NCBI GenBank assembly: GCA_032095175.1
Contig: DAMCZI010000027.1
Span: forward strand, 5,993-69,992
Direction of reading: 5' to 3'
Origin: DAMCZI01 sp032095175
GTDB lineage: Bacteria > Bacillota > Clostridia > Clostridiales > Caloramatoraceae
Length of the DNA stretch: 64,000 nucleotides
The notes under the pieces were generated by a model. The model searched no databases and was not told the origin of the DNA. It saw only the letters and a program-made list of their open reading frames with translations. Below, one piece after another: positions 34,180-41,942 of the stretch. A program made the translations under genes and the position numbers. Every line of letters begins with the position of its first letter. Position 1 is the stretch's first letter.

Positions 34180-35166
34180 ATGATTGTTGTAACTGGAGCA
34201 ACCGGTCATATTGGAAACGTTCTTGTACGTGAATTGCTGGAAAAAGGACAACAGGTAAGAGTAGTTCTTAGACCGGATGAAGACACTACATCTATACGTG
34301 GTCTGGATACAGAATGGTTTTATGGCGATGTAAGAGATATGGACTCTCTTTTAAGAGCATTTAAGGATGCAGATATGGTATATCACCTTGCAGGTATTGT
34401 CTCAATTTCTAAGGGACAAAGGAAGCTTTTACATGACGTAAATGTTAATGGCACAAAAAATGTTGTGGACGCTTGTATTAAAGCCGGAGTAAGGCGTCTT
34501 ATATATACAAGTTCAGTCCATGCATTATTTGAACCACCCCATGGAACTGTTATAGACGAATCATTTCCCTTTGATCCTAAAAGGGTTATTGGGGATTATG
34601 CAAAATCCAAAGCCAGTGCAACTCTTGAAATATTTAAAGGTATTGAAAAAGGGCTGGATGCTGTCATAGTATGTCCAACAGGAGTTATAGGGCCCTATGA
34701 CTATAGAGTATCGGAAATTGGCCATCTGATACTGGATTTTATAAGTAGAAAGCTTAAGGCTTACATAGACGGGGCTTACGATTTTGTTGATGTCCGTGAC
34801 GTTGCTCATGGTTTAGTTTTAGCATCTGAAACAGGAAAAACAGGTGAGAGCTATCTTCTATCTGGAGAAAGGATTACTGTTAAAGGTATTTTCGATGTAC
34901 TTGAGAAGGTAACAAATATTAAACCTCCTTCCTTTAAGGTACCACTCTGGATTGTAAAAACTGCAGCTCTGTTTACTCCTTTGTACTATAAAATTACAGG
35001 AGCAAAACCACGTTTTACTTCCTATTCAATAAAGGTGCTGCAATCCAACTGTGTAATAAGCAGTAAAAAGGCTGTAAGGGAACTAGGCTACAACCCACGT
35101 CCAATTGCTGAAAGTCTTGCTGACAGCATAAAATGGTTTAAACAAGCAGGGGTTCTTCAACAATAA
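34180..35166 (+). CDS. NAD-dependent epimerase/dehydratase (extended SDR, dihydroflavonol-reductase-like)
   Basis: 328 residues. Nucleotide-binding TGATGHIGNVLVREL, the acidic DVRDMDSL, YTSSVHALF active-site region and catalytic YAKSK (about 142). The layout resembles the dihydroflavonol 4-reductase/3-beta-HSD branch of extended SDRs. GGAGGTG precedes the ATG. A second SDR gene follows across an R2 repeat. Substrate unknown. Confidence 0.85.
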   Translation: MIVVTGATGHIGNVLVRELLEKGQQVRVVLRPDEDTTSIRGLDTEWFYGDVRDMDSLLRAFKDADMVYHLAGIVSISKGQRKLLHDVNVNGTKNVVDACIKAGVRRLIYTSSVHALFEPPHGTVIDESFPFDPKRVIGDYAKSKASATLEIFKGIEKGLDAVIVCPTGVIGPYDYRVSEIGHLILDFISRKLKAYIDGAYDFVDVRDVAHGLVLASETGKTGESYLLSGERITVKGIFDVLEKVTNIKPPSFKVPLWIVKTAALFTPLYYKITGAKPRFTSYSIKVLQSNCVISSKKAVRELGYNPRPIAESLADSIKWFKQAGVLQQ

Positions 35167-35178
35167 ATTTCAGGTGAT

Positions 35179-35272
35179 GGTAACAGACACTTGAGTTTTG
35201 AGTTATTTAGAGCAAAATATCTTTTAAGCTCTATCACTGCACAAATAACTTACAACTCAAGTGTCTGTTACC
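35179..35272. repeat. R2 palindromic repeat, copy 3
   Basis: Left arm GGTAACAGACACTTGAGTTT and its near-complement AACTCAAGTGTCTGTTACC at the right enclose about 34 bases. It lies between the two SDR genes. The site for the second gene (AAAGGTG) begins just past its edge, so folding of the repeat may affect initiation. Confidence 0.8.
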
Positions 35273-35289
35273 TTAAAGGTGTGATTAAT

Positions 35290-36288
35290 ATGGATAAAAA
35301 AATTATAATAATTGGTGGAACAGGCTTTATAGGGTATCATGCAGTAAAGGAGTTCATAAAGCGTGGATACTATGTAACTGTAATATGCCGTAAAAATCCT
35401 AAAGAAAATCTATTTACAGATGATAGAGTAACAATTAAAAAACTCGATATAAACAGCTCCTCAGATGAAGAAATCCTTTCCATTCTAAATGGGCAGGATT
35501 TTATACTATATGCTGCGGGCGCTGATGACAGAGTTACACCTAAGGCTCCAGCCTACGACTTCTTCTACAAATCAAATGTTGAATCCTCAATAAGAATATT
35601 CGCCCTTGCCAGGGATGCAAAGATTAAAAGAGCAGTTATGTTAGGTTCATATTTCGCATACTTCAATAGAATATGGCCTGAAATGGAGTTGTCAAAAAAA
35701 CATCCATATATACGAAGCAGAGTTGAACAGGAGAATGAGGTGCTTCAGGTTGGGGGAAGCATGGAGGTTATTGTTTTAGAGCTTCCATATATATTTGGAA
35801 GTACCCCAGGCATAATTCCTCTATGGAAACCCCTTATAAATTATATAGCCTCATCCCTTCCACTCTTTTATACAAAAGGGGGTACCAATGTAATATCCGT
35901 AGCAAATGTTGCCTTAGCAATAGCAGGTGCTGTTGAAAACGGTGAGGGAGGAGCTATATATACTGTTGGCGATGAAAACCTATCTTGGAATGAGCTTCTC
36001 CATAAAATTTTAGATATTTTAGGAAAAAGAAAAAGGATAATAACAATTCCTAATTTCCTAGCAAAAGCCATAATGGCTATTCTTAAGCTTAAGCATTGGT
36101 TAGGAGGCAAGGAAGGCGGTCTGGAGCCCATTGGCTTTGTGGAGCTTCAAACTAGAAACACCTTCTTCAATTCATCAGATACTGTCAAGCTTCTTAAGTA
36201 TAACCCAGGAGATATAATGAGTGCATTGTTGGATACAGTAGAAAGCTCAGGAAAAAACTCTAGAAAAGTATCTATATATAAATCGTAA
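35290..36288 (+). CDS. NAD-dependent epimerase/dehydratase (extended SDR)
   Basis: About 332 residues. GGTGFIGYHAVKEF nucleotide-binding motif, LDINSSSDEEIL acidic site and a central LGSYFAYFNR. The usual YxxxK reads HPYIRSRVEQE, so Y is kept but Lys is replaced by Arg in a Y-I-R-S-R context. ATG 35290 follows AAAGGTG. The longer frame upstream is only repeat sequence. Probably functions with the preceding SDR; substrate unknown. Confidence 0.82.
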   Translation: MDKKIIIIGGTGFIGYHAVKEFIKRGYYVTVICRKNPKENLFTDDRVTIKKLDINSSSDEEILSILNGQDFILYAAGADDRVTPKAPAYDFFYKSNVESSIRIFALARDAKIKRAVMLGSYFAYFNRIWPEMELSKKHPYIRSRVEQENEVLQVGGSMEVIVLELPYIFGSTPGIIPLWKPLINYIASSLPLFYTKGGTNVISVANVALAIAGAVENGEGGAIYTVGDENLSWNELLHKILDILGKRKRIITIPNFLAKAIMAILKLKHWLGGKEGGLEPIGFVELQTRNTFFNSSDTVKLLKYNPGDIMSALLDTVESSGKNSRKVSIYKS

Positions 36289-36375
36289 AATTCTTTACAT
36301 TTTGTCTTTTTAAACAGCCCTACAGCATTGATCCGACCTTAGGATGTTTAAAAGACAAAATGTAATAGAATTTTT
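36289..36375. repeat. R4 palindromic repeat, copy 2
   Basis: AATTCTTTACATTTTGTCTT pairs with GACAAAATGTAATAGAATT; the interior CAGCCCTACAGCATTGATCC parallels copy 1 at 21466. It directly follows the SDR stop. Confidence 0.78.
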
Positions 36376-36395
36376 GATTTATATTTATTTAAATA

Positions 36396-36452
36396 TAAAA
36401 AAGAAATGCCACGGACCGAGCTTAACACAGCCAAGTCCATGGCATTTCTTTA
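36396..36452 (-). terminator. Terminator of the aminopeptidase gene
   Basis: Minus-strand stem AAGAAATGCCATGGAC / GTCCGTGGCATTTCTT with one G-T wobble, followed by a T-run. Arms at 36435-36450 and 36401-36416. Confidence 0.83.
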
Positions 36453-36464
36453 ATCGCCTAGCAT

Positions 36465-38243
36465 TTATATCTCTCTTGTTTCCCTCTTAAGCCATTCTTT
36501 TTCAGAAGCATTAAGATAAGGTGAAAGCTCATCATATACCTTTTTATGATAATCATTGAGCCATTGTCTTTCATTGTCTGAAAGAAGTGATGGTTCAACT
36601 CCATCAAGATCAATTGGGCAGTATGTAATGGCATCAAAGCCCATAAACTGTCCAAACTCTGTTTCCTGTCCCTCCACAACAAGGAGCATGTTTTCTATTC
36701 TTATTCCATGCTTTCCTTCCTTGTAAACTCCAGGTTCATTAGTTACTATCATTCCCTTTTCCATGGTTATGTTGTTTGGAGTCTGTCTAAAGCCCTGCGG
36801 TCCCTCATGAACATTTAGGAAGAATCCTACTCCATGACCTGTACCACACTTGTAATCTATTCCCTGCTCCCATAAAGGAAGTCTAGCTAAAATATCAAGG
36901 TTTGAACCAGTTGAGCCATGTAAAAATACAGCTCTTGATAGCGCAATGTTTCCCTTTAATGTAAGGGTAAAATCGCGTTTTTCCTCTTCTGTTAATTTCC
37001 CTAAAACAATAGTTCTTGTAATATCAGTTGTTCCATCAAGATACTGTCCACCTGAATCTACAAGGAACATTCCCTCTGCCTTTAAGGAGTAATCACTCTC
37101 CTTGGTAGCCTTATAGTGCATCATTGCAGCATGTTCCTTATATCCTCCAATGGTATCAAAGCTTAATCCCATGTAATAATCCTGCTGACTTCTTAATTCC
37201 TCAAGCTTATCTGATGCTGATATTTCAGTTATTTCAGTCTTTCCGATATTCTCATCCAACCAGTAAAGGAATTTGACCATTGCAACTCCGTCTCTTACAA
37301 GACATCTTCTAAGATTCTTTATTTCAACATCATTTTTAATCGCCTTTAGCTTTGTTGTTACATTAGGCTCTTCAACCCTTTTGCAATCCTTGTTTATCGC
37401 ATCGTATAATTTACTGTTAACTCTGTCGCCATCTAAAAGTACAGTCTCTTTGGAAGCAATCCTTGAAATATGCTCCTCTATGCTCTCATAAGGTAAAACT
37501 TTTATTCTGCTTAGTGAAAGCTCCTTTACTGCATCCTTATCTACTTTTCTTTTATCTATAAATAGAAGTGCTTCATTCATTGTAACAAGTACATGTGAGG
37601 TTACAACAGGGTTATTTAACACATCATTTCCCCTTATATTTAAGAGCCATGCTATATCATCCAAGCTGCTTATTACATAGAAGCCTGCTCCCTTTTTCTT
37701 CATTTCTGCTCTAACTTCATCCAGTTTTTCCTTAGCTGATTTTCCTGCAAACTTTACATCATGAATTATTATAGGATTTGCAGGCACTTCAGGTCTATCC
37801 TTCCATATGCAGTCTATCAGGTCATGCTCCTTATTTATCTTTATTCCCTTTTTATTAAAAAGCTCAGTCATTTCTCTTACCCTTGATGCTGCAAATAGCT
37901 TTCCATCAAAGCCAACACACCCTCCATCCCTTAGGGTGTCTAGTAGCCATTCTGTATAGGTTGGCACTCCTGGCTGAGCCATCTTAAAGAGTCTTATTCC
38001 AGAGCCCTCAAGCTGCTTTTCAGCCTGTATGAAGTATCTTCCATCAGTCCATAGTCCTCCATCATTCATTGTTATAACAACAGTTCCTGCAGAGCCTGTA
38101 AAGCCTGATATCCATGCTCTAGCCTTCCAATGCTCTGCAACATATTCGCTTTGATGCGGGTCAGAGCTTGGTATGATGTAAGCATCCATACCGTTCTGCT
38201 TCATAAGGCTTCTTAATACCTCTACTCTTTCCTTAATATTCAT
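36465..38243 (-). CDS. Xaa-Pro aminopeptidase (M24B)
   Basis: 592 residues, the usual length of the three-domain prolidase-like Xaa-Pro aminopeptidase. N-terminal creatinase-type domains (DAYIIPSSDPHQSEYVAEHWKAR), then the catalytic pita-bread domain with metal ligands in FLVDSGGQYLDGTTDITRT (two Asp), GTGHGVGFFLNVHEGP (His), TNEPGVY (Glu) and GIRIENMLLV (Glu). Cleaves N-terminal residues before proline; cytoplasmic. GGAGTG precedes the ATG. The gene follows the glycosidase in the same direction. Confidence 0.9.
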   Translation of the reverse strand: MNIKERVEVLRSLMKQNGMDAYIIPSSDPHQSEYVAEHWKARAWISGFTGSAGTVVITMNDGGLWTDGRYFIQAEKQLEGSGIRLFKMAQPGVPTYTEWLLDTLRDGGCVGFDGKLFAASRVREMTELFNKKGIKINKEHDLIDCIWKDRPEVPANPIIIHDVKFAGKSAKEKLDEVRAEMKKKGAGFYVISSLDDIAWLLNIRGNDVLNNPVVTSHVLVTMNEALLFIDKRKVDKDAVKELSLSRIKVLPYESIEEHISRIASKETVLLDGDRVNSKLYDAINKDCKRVEEPNVTTKLKAIKNDVEIKNLRRCLVRDGVAMVKFLYWLDENIGKTEITEISASDKLEELRSQQDYYMGLSFDTIGGYKEHAAMMHYKATKESDYSLKAEGMFLVDSGGQYLDGTTDITRTIVLGKLTEEEKRDFTLTLKGNIALSRAVFLHGSTGSNLDILARLPLWEQGIDYKCGTGHGVGFFLNVHEGPQGFRQTPNNITMEKGMIVTNEPGVYKEGKHGIRIENMLLVVEGQETEFGQFMGFDAITYCPIDLDGVEPSLLSDNERQWLNDYHKKVYDELSPYLNASEKEWLKRETREI

Positions 38244-38270
38244 GTTATCACTCCTAACTGATTATTATTC

Positions 38271-38388
38271 TATATGTTTCGCATAAATGATTCTACATTG
38301 CTTGACCCTAAACATTTATGCGAAATCACATTCCTTGATTCATAAATCACAATATACCTTATTTAAAATCCTTATTGCGATTTATATA
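38271..38388 (-). repeat. R1 two-hairpin element, copy h, overlapping a coding 3' end
   Basis: Reverse-oriented and nearly identical to copy a in both hairpins (AAATCGCAAT; TTTCGCATAAATG / CATTTATGCGAAA). Its first 30 bases (38388-38359) are the last ten codons, including the stop, of the glycosidase gene. Confidence 0.88.
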
Positions 38389-40074
38389 TTTACTACCTAA
38401 TATTAAGTATACACTTGATGTCCATGTAAAGGCTTTGTCTCTAAGCCCTTCTCCTGTTTTTGCATTAAAATTTTCCGCCATTCCACTTCTATTAGCCATC
38501 TTTACATACCTTAATGCAATATCCTTTGCAAGCTCATCCTCTCCTGCTCTCTTAAGTCCATCAACTATAAGCATTGTTGAAGGTGCCCATATAGGGCCTC
38601 TCCAGTATCCATCATCCTTATAGTATTTGCTCTTAAGGCTTTCTGTAGCAAGGCCATAGGGAGTTAAAAATCTTCCTTCTTCCCTTATACCCTGAATTAG
38701 AATATCCCTTATTTCACACGGCAGGAGCTCTCCTAAAACTATAGGTACATGCATTATGAGACTATCACCATCAAAGTCCTTTGCAGTGCAGCCTTCCCTT
38801 TTAGGTATGAATCTGTCTTTTTCCCAAAAGTAATCTATAAGCAGTTTTACAGTTTCTTCTTTTCTTTTTTTCCATACTTCCGCTTCCCCATCAATTCCAA
38901 GCATTATTGAAAGTTTCTCAAGGGTTTTCATTTGAAGTATTAAAAAGGACAGTAAATCAGGACTTTTTAACGGAGCTCCATTTATAAAAGCGGTACTGTT
39001 ATCCCAACCTGCATCATTTCCATGGCTGTAGGTTGGAACATTATCTATTCCATCCGTTGTATACTTAAACCAATATTCCGTCCATTTCACAAGGGGTATA
39101 TAAATCTCCTTAAGCTTTTCATGTGTAAAGAACTCTGGATTTTCCTCCATCATCCAGTTAAGTGTCCAACCATGTATCGGAGGCTTTGTGCAGCTGAAAT
39201 ATTCATACTTATCATTTACAAAGTCAGGTAGAAGACCGCTCTCATCCTGCAAATCAAATGGAATCATAAACTGAGACCATGCAAGGTCAGGGTGATTTTT
39301 TATCAGAGCCATTGCATTAAAGCAGTGATCCCAGCTCCATATGTTTGTCATCCAGTTTTTTGACATGTACATTGCAGGCCTTGTAAGCCTTCCTGTTTTG
39401 GGCACCACACAGGACCATGTTATGTATGATGCAAGCCTTCTTCCAGGTTCAAATTCTTCCAACACTTGTGGTATCTTATCAACCCACTCTTCATAATCCA
39501 CTTTAACACTGTTTAAGCAGCTTTCATAGCTTCCTTCATATTTTCTTTCTTTCCATACAGGCTTGAATTCCTCAATTACTCCATGGAAACATCTCACTCC
39601 TTCTTTTGGTGTAAAATCCATCTTTACATATTTAGAACGTATTCCTTCCCATGGAGCATCTACACTAAGAGATCCCTCAATAGCTTCAACAATAAATTTT
39701 ATATCATGCTTAAAACAGTTAACCTTAAACCTGTTATTGCCAAAAGGAATTGCATTATCATAGCTTCCACTACTCATTTCAAGCCTCAATGTAATATTTT
39801 CCCCAAACAGCCTTATTGTATTTCCATCTTCAAAACATATTCGAACCCTTCCACAGTCTGTTTCAAGAACAAGTTCAATTTCAGACATTATCACTCTATA
39901 TGGGATAATTTCCCCATTAGAATTTAATGTACATATTTTAAATACTTTCCCACAGTCTGAATCCATATCTCCTCCCCTTACAGTTCTTATGTAAAGGAAC
40001 CCATCATCATTCCATAATGGAGATATTGTAAGAAATGAATTGAATCTGCTAAATGGTATTTTATTGATATCCAT
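38359..40074 (-). CDS. GH63-like (six-hairpin) glycoside hydrolase
   Basis: About 571 residues. WSWDHCFNAMALIKNHPDLAWSQFM, QDESGLLPDFVN, SHGNDAGWDNSTAF and YWRGPIWAPSTMLIVDGL are hallmarks of the (alpha/alpha)6-barrel MGH/GH63 family (mannosylglycerate hydrolase, glucosidase, trehalase-like). The N-terminal 150 residues form a beta domain. ATG 40074 (AGGTGG upstream) is preferred to GTG 40086. The last residues YINRNKDFK are encoded by the R1 element, so the original C-terminus has been replaced or extended. Substrate unknown. Confidence 0.82.
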   Translation of the reverse strand: MDINKIPFSRFNSFLTISPLWNDDGFLYIRTVRGGDMDSDCGKVFKICTLNSNGEIIPYRVIMSEIELVLETDCGRVRICFEDGNTIRLFGENITLRLEMSSGSYDNAIPFGNNRFKVNCFKHDIKFIVEAIEGSLSVDAPWEGIRSKYVKMDFTPKEGVRCFHGVIEEFKPVWKERKYEGSYESCLNSVKVDYEEWVDKIPQVLEEFEPGRRLASYITWSCVVPKTGRLTRPAMYMSKNWMTNIWSWDHCFNAMALIKNHPDLAWSQFMIPFDLQDESGLLPDFVNDKYEYFSCTKPPIHGWTLNWMMEENPEFFTHEKLKEIYIPLVKWTEYWFKYTTDGIDNVPTYSHGNDAGWDNSTAFINGAPLKSPDLLSFLILQMKTLEKLSIMLGIDGEAEVWKKRKEETVKLLIDYFWEKDRFIPKREGCTAKDFDGDSLIMHVPIVLGELLPCEIRDILIQGIREEGRFLTPYGLATESLKSKYYKDDGYWRGPIWAPSTMLIVDGLKRAGEDELAKDIALRYVKMANRSGMAENFNAKTGEGLRDKAFTWTSSVYLILGSKYINRNKDFK

Positions 40075-40129
40075 CGAACCCACCACCTATATTGTTGATA
40101 AATTACTCCCCAACCTATATTTTAAAATA

Positions 40130-41026
40130 TTATGATTTTTGAAAATGCCTAAATTTCCACTTCGTTTCTGCAGTTATTATTGCTGCAAATATCAATATAC
40201 AGCCAAAAACCATCTTTATTGTAAACACATCCCCTAGGAATATAACTGGAAATATAGTTCCGAATACAGATTCCATACTCATTATTATTGCGGCTCTAGT
40301 TGATGATGTATATTTCTGTGCAACATTTTGAATTAAAAAAGCTATAAGCGTACTAAAAACAGCAAGATAAAGTGTTGCAGCAATTCCCTTTGGATTTATT
40401 ACAAGGGGTGCTTTTTCAAATATTAGTACTGAAATAATAGATAATACCGCTGATACTCCAACCTGAAGTATTGTTAGTATTATTGGGTCATGCTTTTCTA
40501 TAAAATAGCCAATTGCTACTATATGCGCTGCAAAGAATATTGCACAAATCAGTGTGAGACTATCGCCTATACTTATTCTAATGCCTCCATTAAGTGATAA
40601 CATTGCTGCTCCTATAAAACATAGAAGGACTCCTGCAATCTCATATCTATCAGGTCTTTTGCCCTTAACAGCCCAATACATAAAAGGTACCATAACAACA
40701 TATGTTGCTGTAAGGAAAGCCTGTTTCGAAGCATTTGTATATTGTGCTGCAACTGTTTGAAGAGAAAAACCCATATATAATACAAAACCTACTACTACTC
40801 CTGCTATTAAATCCTTCTTAGTAATTGTCTTCAGCTTTTTCCAAAAGACAATTGACATTAGTACAAAGGATAATGAAAATCTTATTGCCATCATGTAATG
40901 CGGCGAAATATACTTTAAACCTACCTTTGTTGCTGCAAATCCACTTCCCCATATAATCGTTACAAATAGAAGCGCCAAGTCTGCATACAGCCCTTTTTTA
41001 TCTTTTTTATCTTTTTTATCTCCCAT
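40130..41026 (-). CDS. EamA/DMT superfamily transporter
   Basis: 298 residues with ten membrane helices in two EamA repeats. LALLFVTIIWGSGFAATKVGL, ALYTNASKQAFLTATYVVMVPF-like and the second-half ALYLAVFSTLIAFLIQN are typical. An acidic/basic KKDKKDKKG tail leads the N-terminus. GGAG precedes the ATG. It lies upstream of the glycosidase by about 55 bases and downstream of the XRE-cupin regulator, so these may form one unit. Metabolite exporter; substrate unknown. Confidence 0.87.
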   Translation of the reverse strand: MGDKKDKKDKKGLYADLALLFVTIIWGSGFAATKVGLKYISPHYMMAIRFSLSFVLMSIVFWKKLKTITKKDLIAGVVVGFVLYMGFSLQTVAAQYTNASKQAFLTATYVVMVPFMYWAVKGKRPDRYEIAGVLLCFIGAAMLSLNGGIRISIGDSLTLICAIFFAAHIVAIGYFIEKHDPIILTILQVGVSAVLSIISVLIFEKAPLVINPKGIAATLYLAVFSTLIAFLIQNVAQKYTSSTRAAIIMSMESVFGTIFPVIFLGDVFTIKMVFGCILIFAAIITAETKWKFRHFQKS

Positions 41027-41122
41027 AGCTACTCTCCTTTAGATATTACTTAAACTCTATTTCCCTGGAAATAATCCAGGACTGCAAATATATTACCTTG
41101 AATTTTTATAAATAATTACGGA

Positions 41123-41680
41123 TTATTCCTTAAACTTATTTGGAGTGTTCACAGAAATTAACTTTACCATCCTATTGGTATAGTTAGCCCAATTGTGATT
41201 CATACTGGAATGTACATGTGCACTATCTCCAGGGTATAACTCGTACCTCCGTTCTCCAACAAAAAGTGTTAAAATGCCTTCAAGGATATGTATAAATTCT
41301 TCTCCTTCATGGTTATACAGTTCAACATTTTCTTCCCTGCTGCTTGGAAGCACCTCTATCATTCTTGGAAGCATTTCCATATTCCTGATATCATTAGAAA
41401 GATGATAATGTATAAACTTTGAATCCTCTGACAGAAATATCTGCCTTTCATAGCTTCTAACTACACATTCCTTTCTTTCCTTCGGTGCTGCAAAAAAATA
41501 TCTCCAATCAACACCAAGGGCTTCAGAAATCCTTTCCAAAGTATCTATTGCTGCTGTAGTCAGACCCCTTTCAAGCTGGGATAGAAACCCTGTTGAAAGA
41601 CCTGTTTTTTCACTTAACTCCTTTAAAGTTAAGTTCTTTGTTGTTCTTAACTCTTTTATCTTTTTGCCTATATCCACCAA
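41123..41680 (-). CDS. XRE-family regulator with C-terminal cupin domain
   Basis: 185 residues. N-terminal HTH (IKELRTTKNLTLKELSEKTGLSTGFLSQLERG, about 7-38) and a C-terminal cupin (about 105-180) with EEFIHILEGILTLFVGERRYEL. Such HTH-cupin proteins often sense small metabolites and control nearby transport or catabolic genes. The start is TTG 41680 or GTG 41677; GAAGG favours the GTG. The adjacent EamA gene is a plausible target. Confidence 0.87.
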   Translation of the reverse strand: MVDIGKKIKELRTTKNLTLKELSEKTGLSTGFLSQLERGLTTAAIDTLERISEALGVDWRYFFAAPKERKECVVRSYERQIFLSEDSKFIHYHLSNDIRNMEMLPRMIEVLPSSREENVELYNHEGEEFIHILEGILTLFVGERRYELYPGDSAHVHSSMNHNWANYTNRMVKLISVNTPNKFKE

Positions 41681-41808
41681 AAGCCTTCATCCTTTCTCGG
41701 TGCTTTTCAAAGTATTCACACAATTTCATTATATTGCAAATATTAGCTTAAGTCCATATTTTCAATGAAATATTTTCATATCTATGAATATTATTTTACC
41801 TATACTAA

Positions 41809-41877
41809 AAGTATCAAGTACACAGCAGGCAGCAAGTTAGGCTGCCTAACTTGCTGCCTGCTGTGTACTTGATACTT
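41809..41877. repeat. Perfect 34-bp palindrome with a one-base loop (R3-like)
   Basis: Arms 41809-41842 and 41844-41877 are exact reverse complements around T41843. The inner part GCAGGCAGCAAGTTAGGC resembles the inner module of R3. It lies right beside the terminator at 41881. Confidence 0.85.
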
Positions 41878-41880
41878 AGA

Positions 41881-41917
41881 AAACCAGCTGTCATCAAAGC
41901 AAGATGACAGCTGGTTT
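41881..41917 (-). terminator. Terminator-like hairpin after the first OppA paralogue
   Basis: AAACCAGCTGTCATC (41881-41895) with GATGACAGCTGGTTT (41903-41917), 15 perfect pairs, loop of seven. The minus-strand T-run is short (TTTTC). Confidence 0.72.
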
Positions 41918-41942
41918 ATAATTTATACTATACTACTCTATA

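Noticed and set aside
35191..35289. Upstream extension of the second SDR gene by 33 codons
   Set aside because: The extra codons are entirely R2 repeat and have no ribosome site; AAAGGTG supports ATG 35290.
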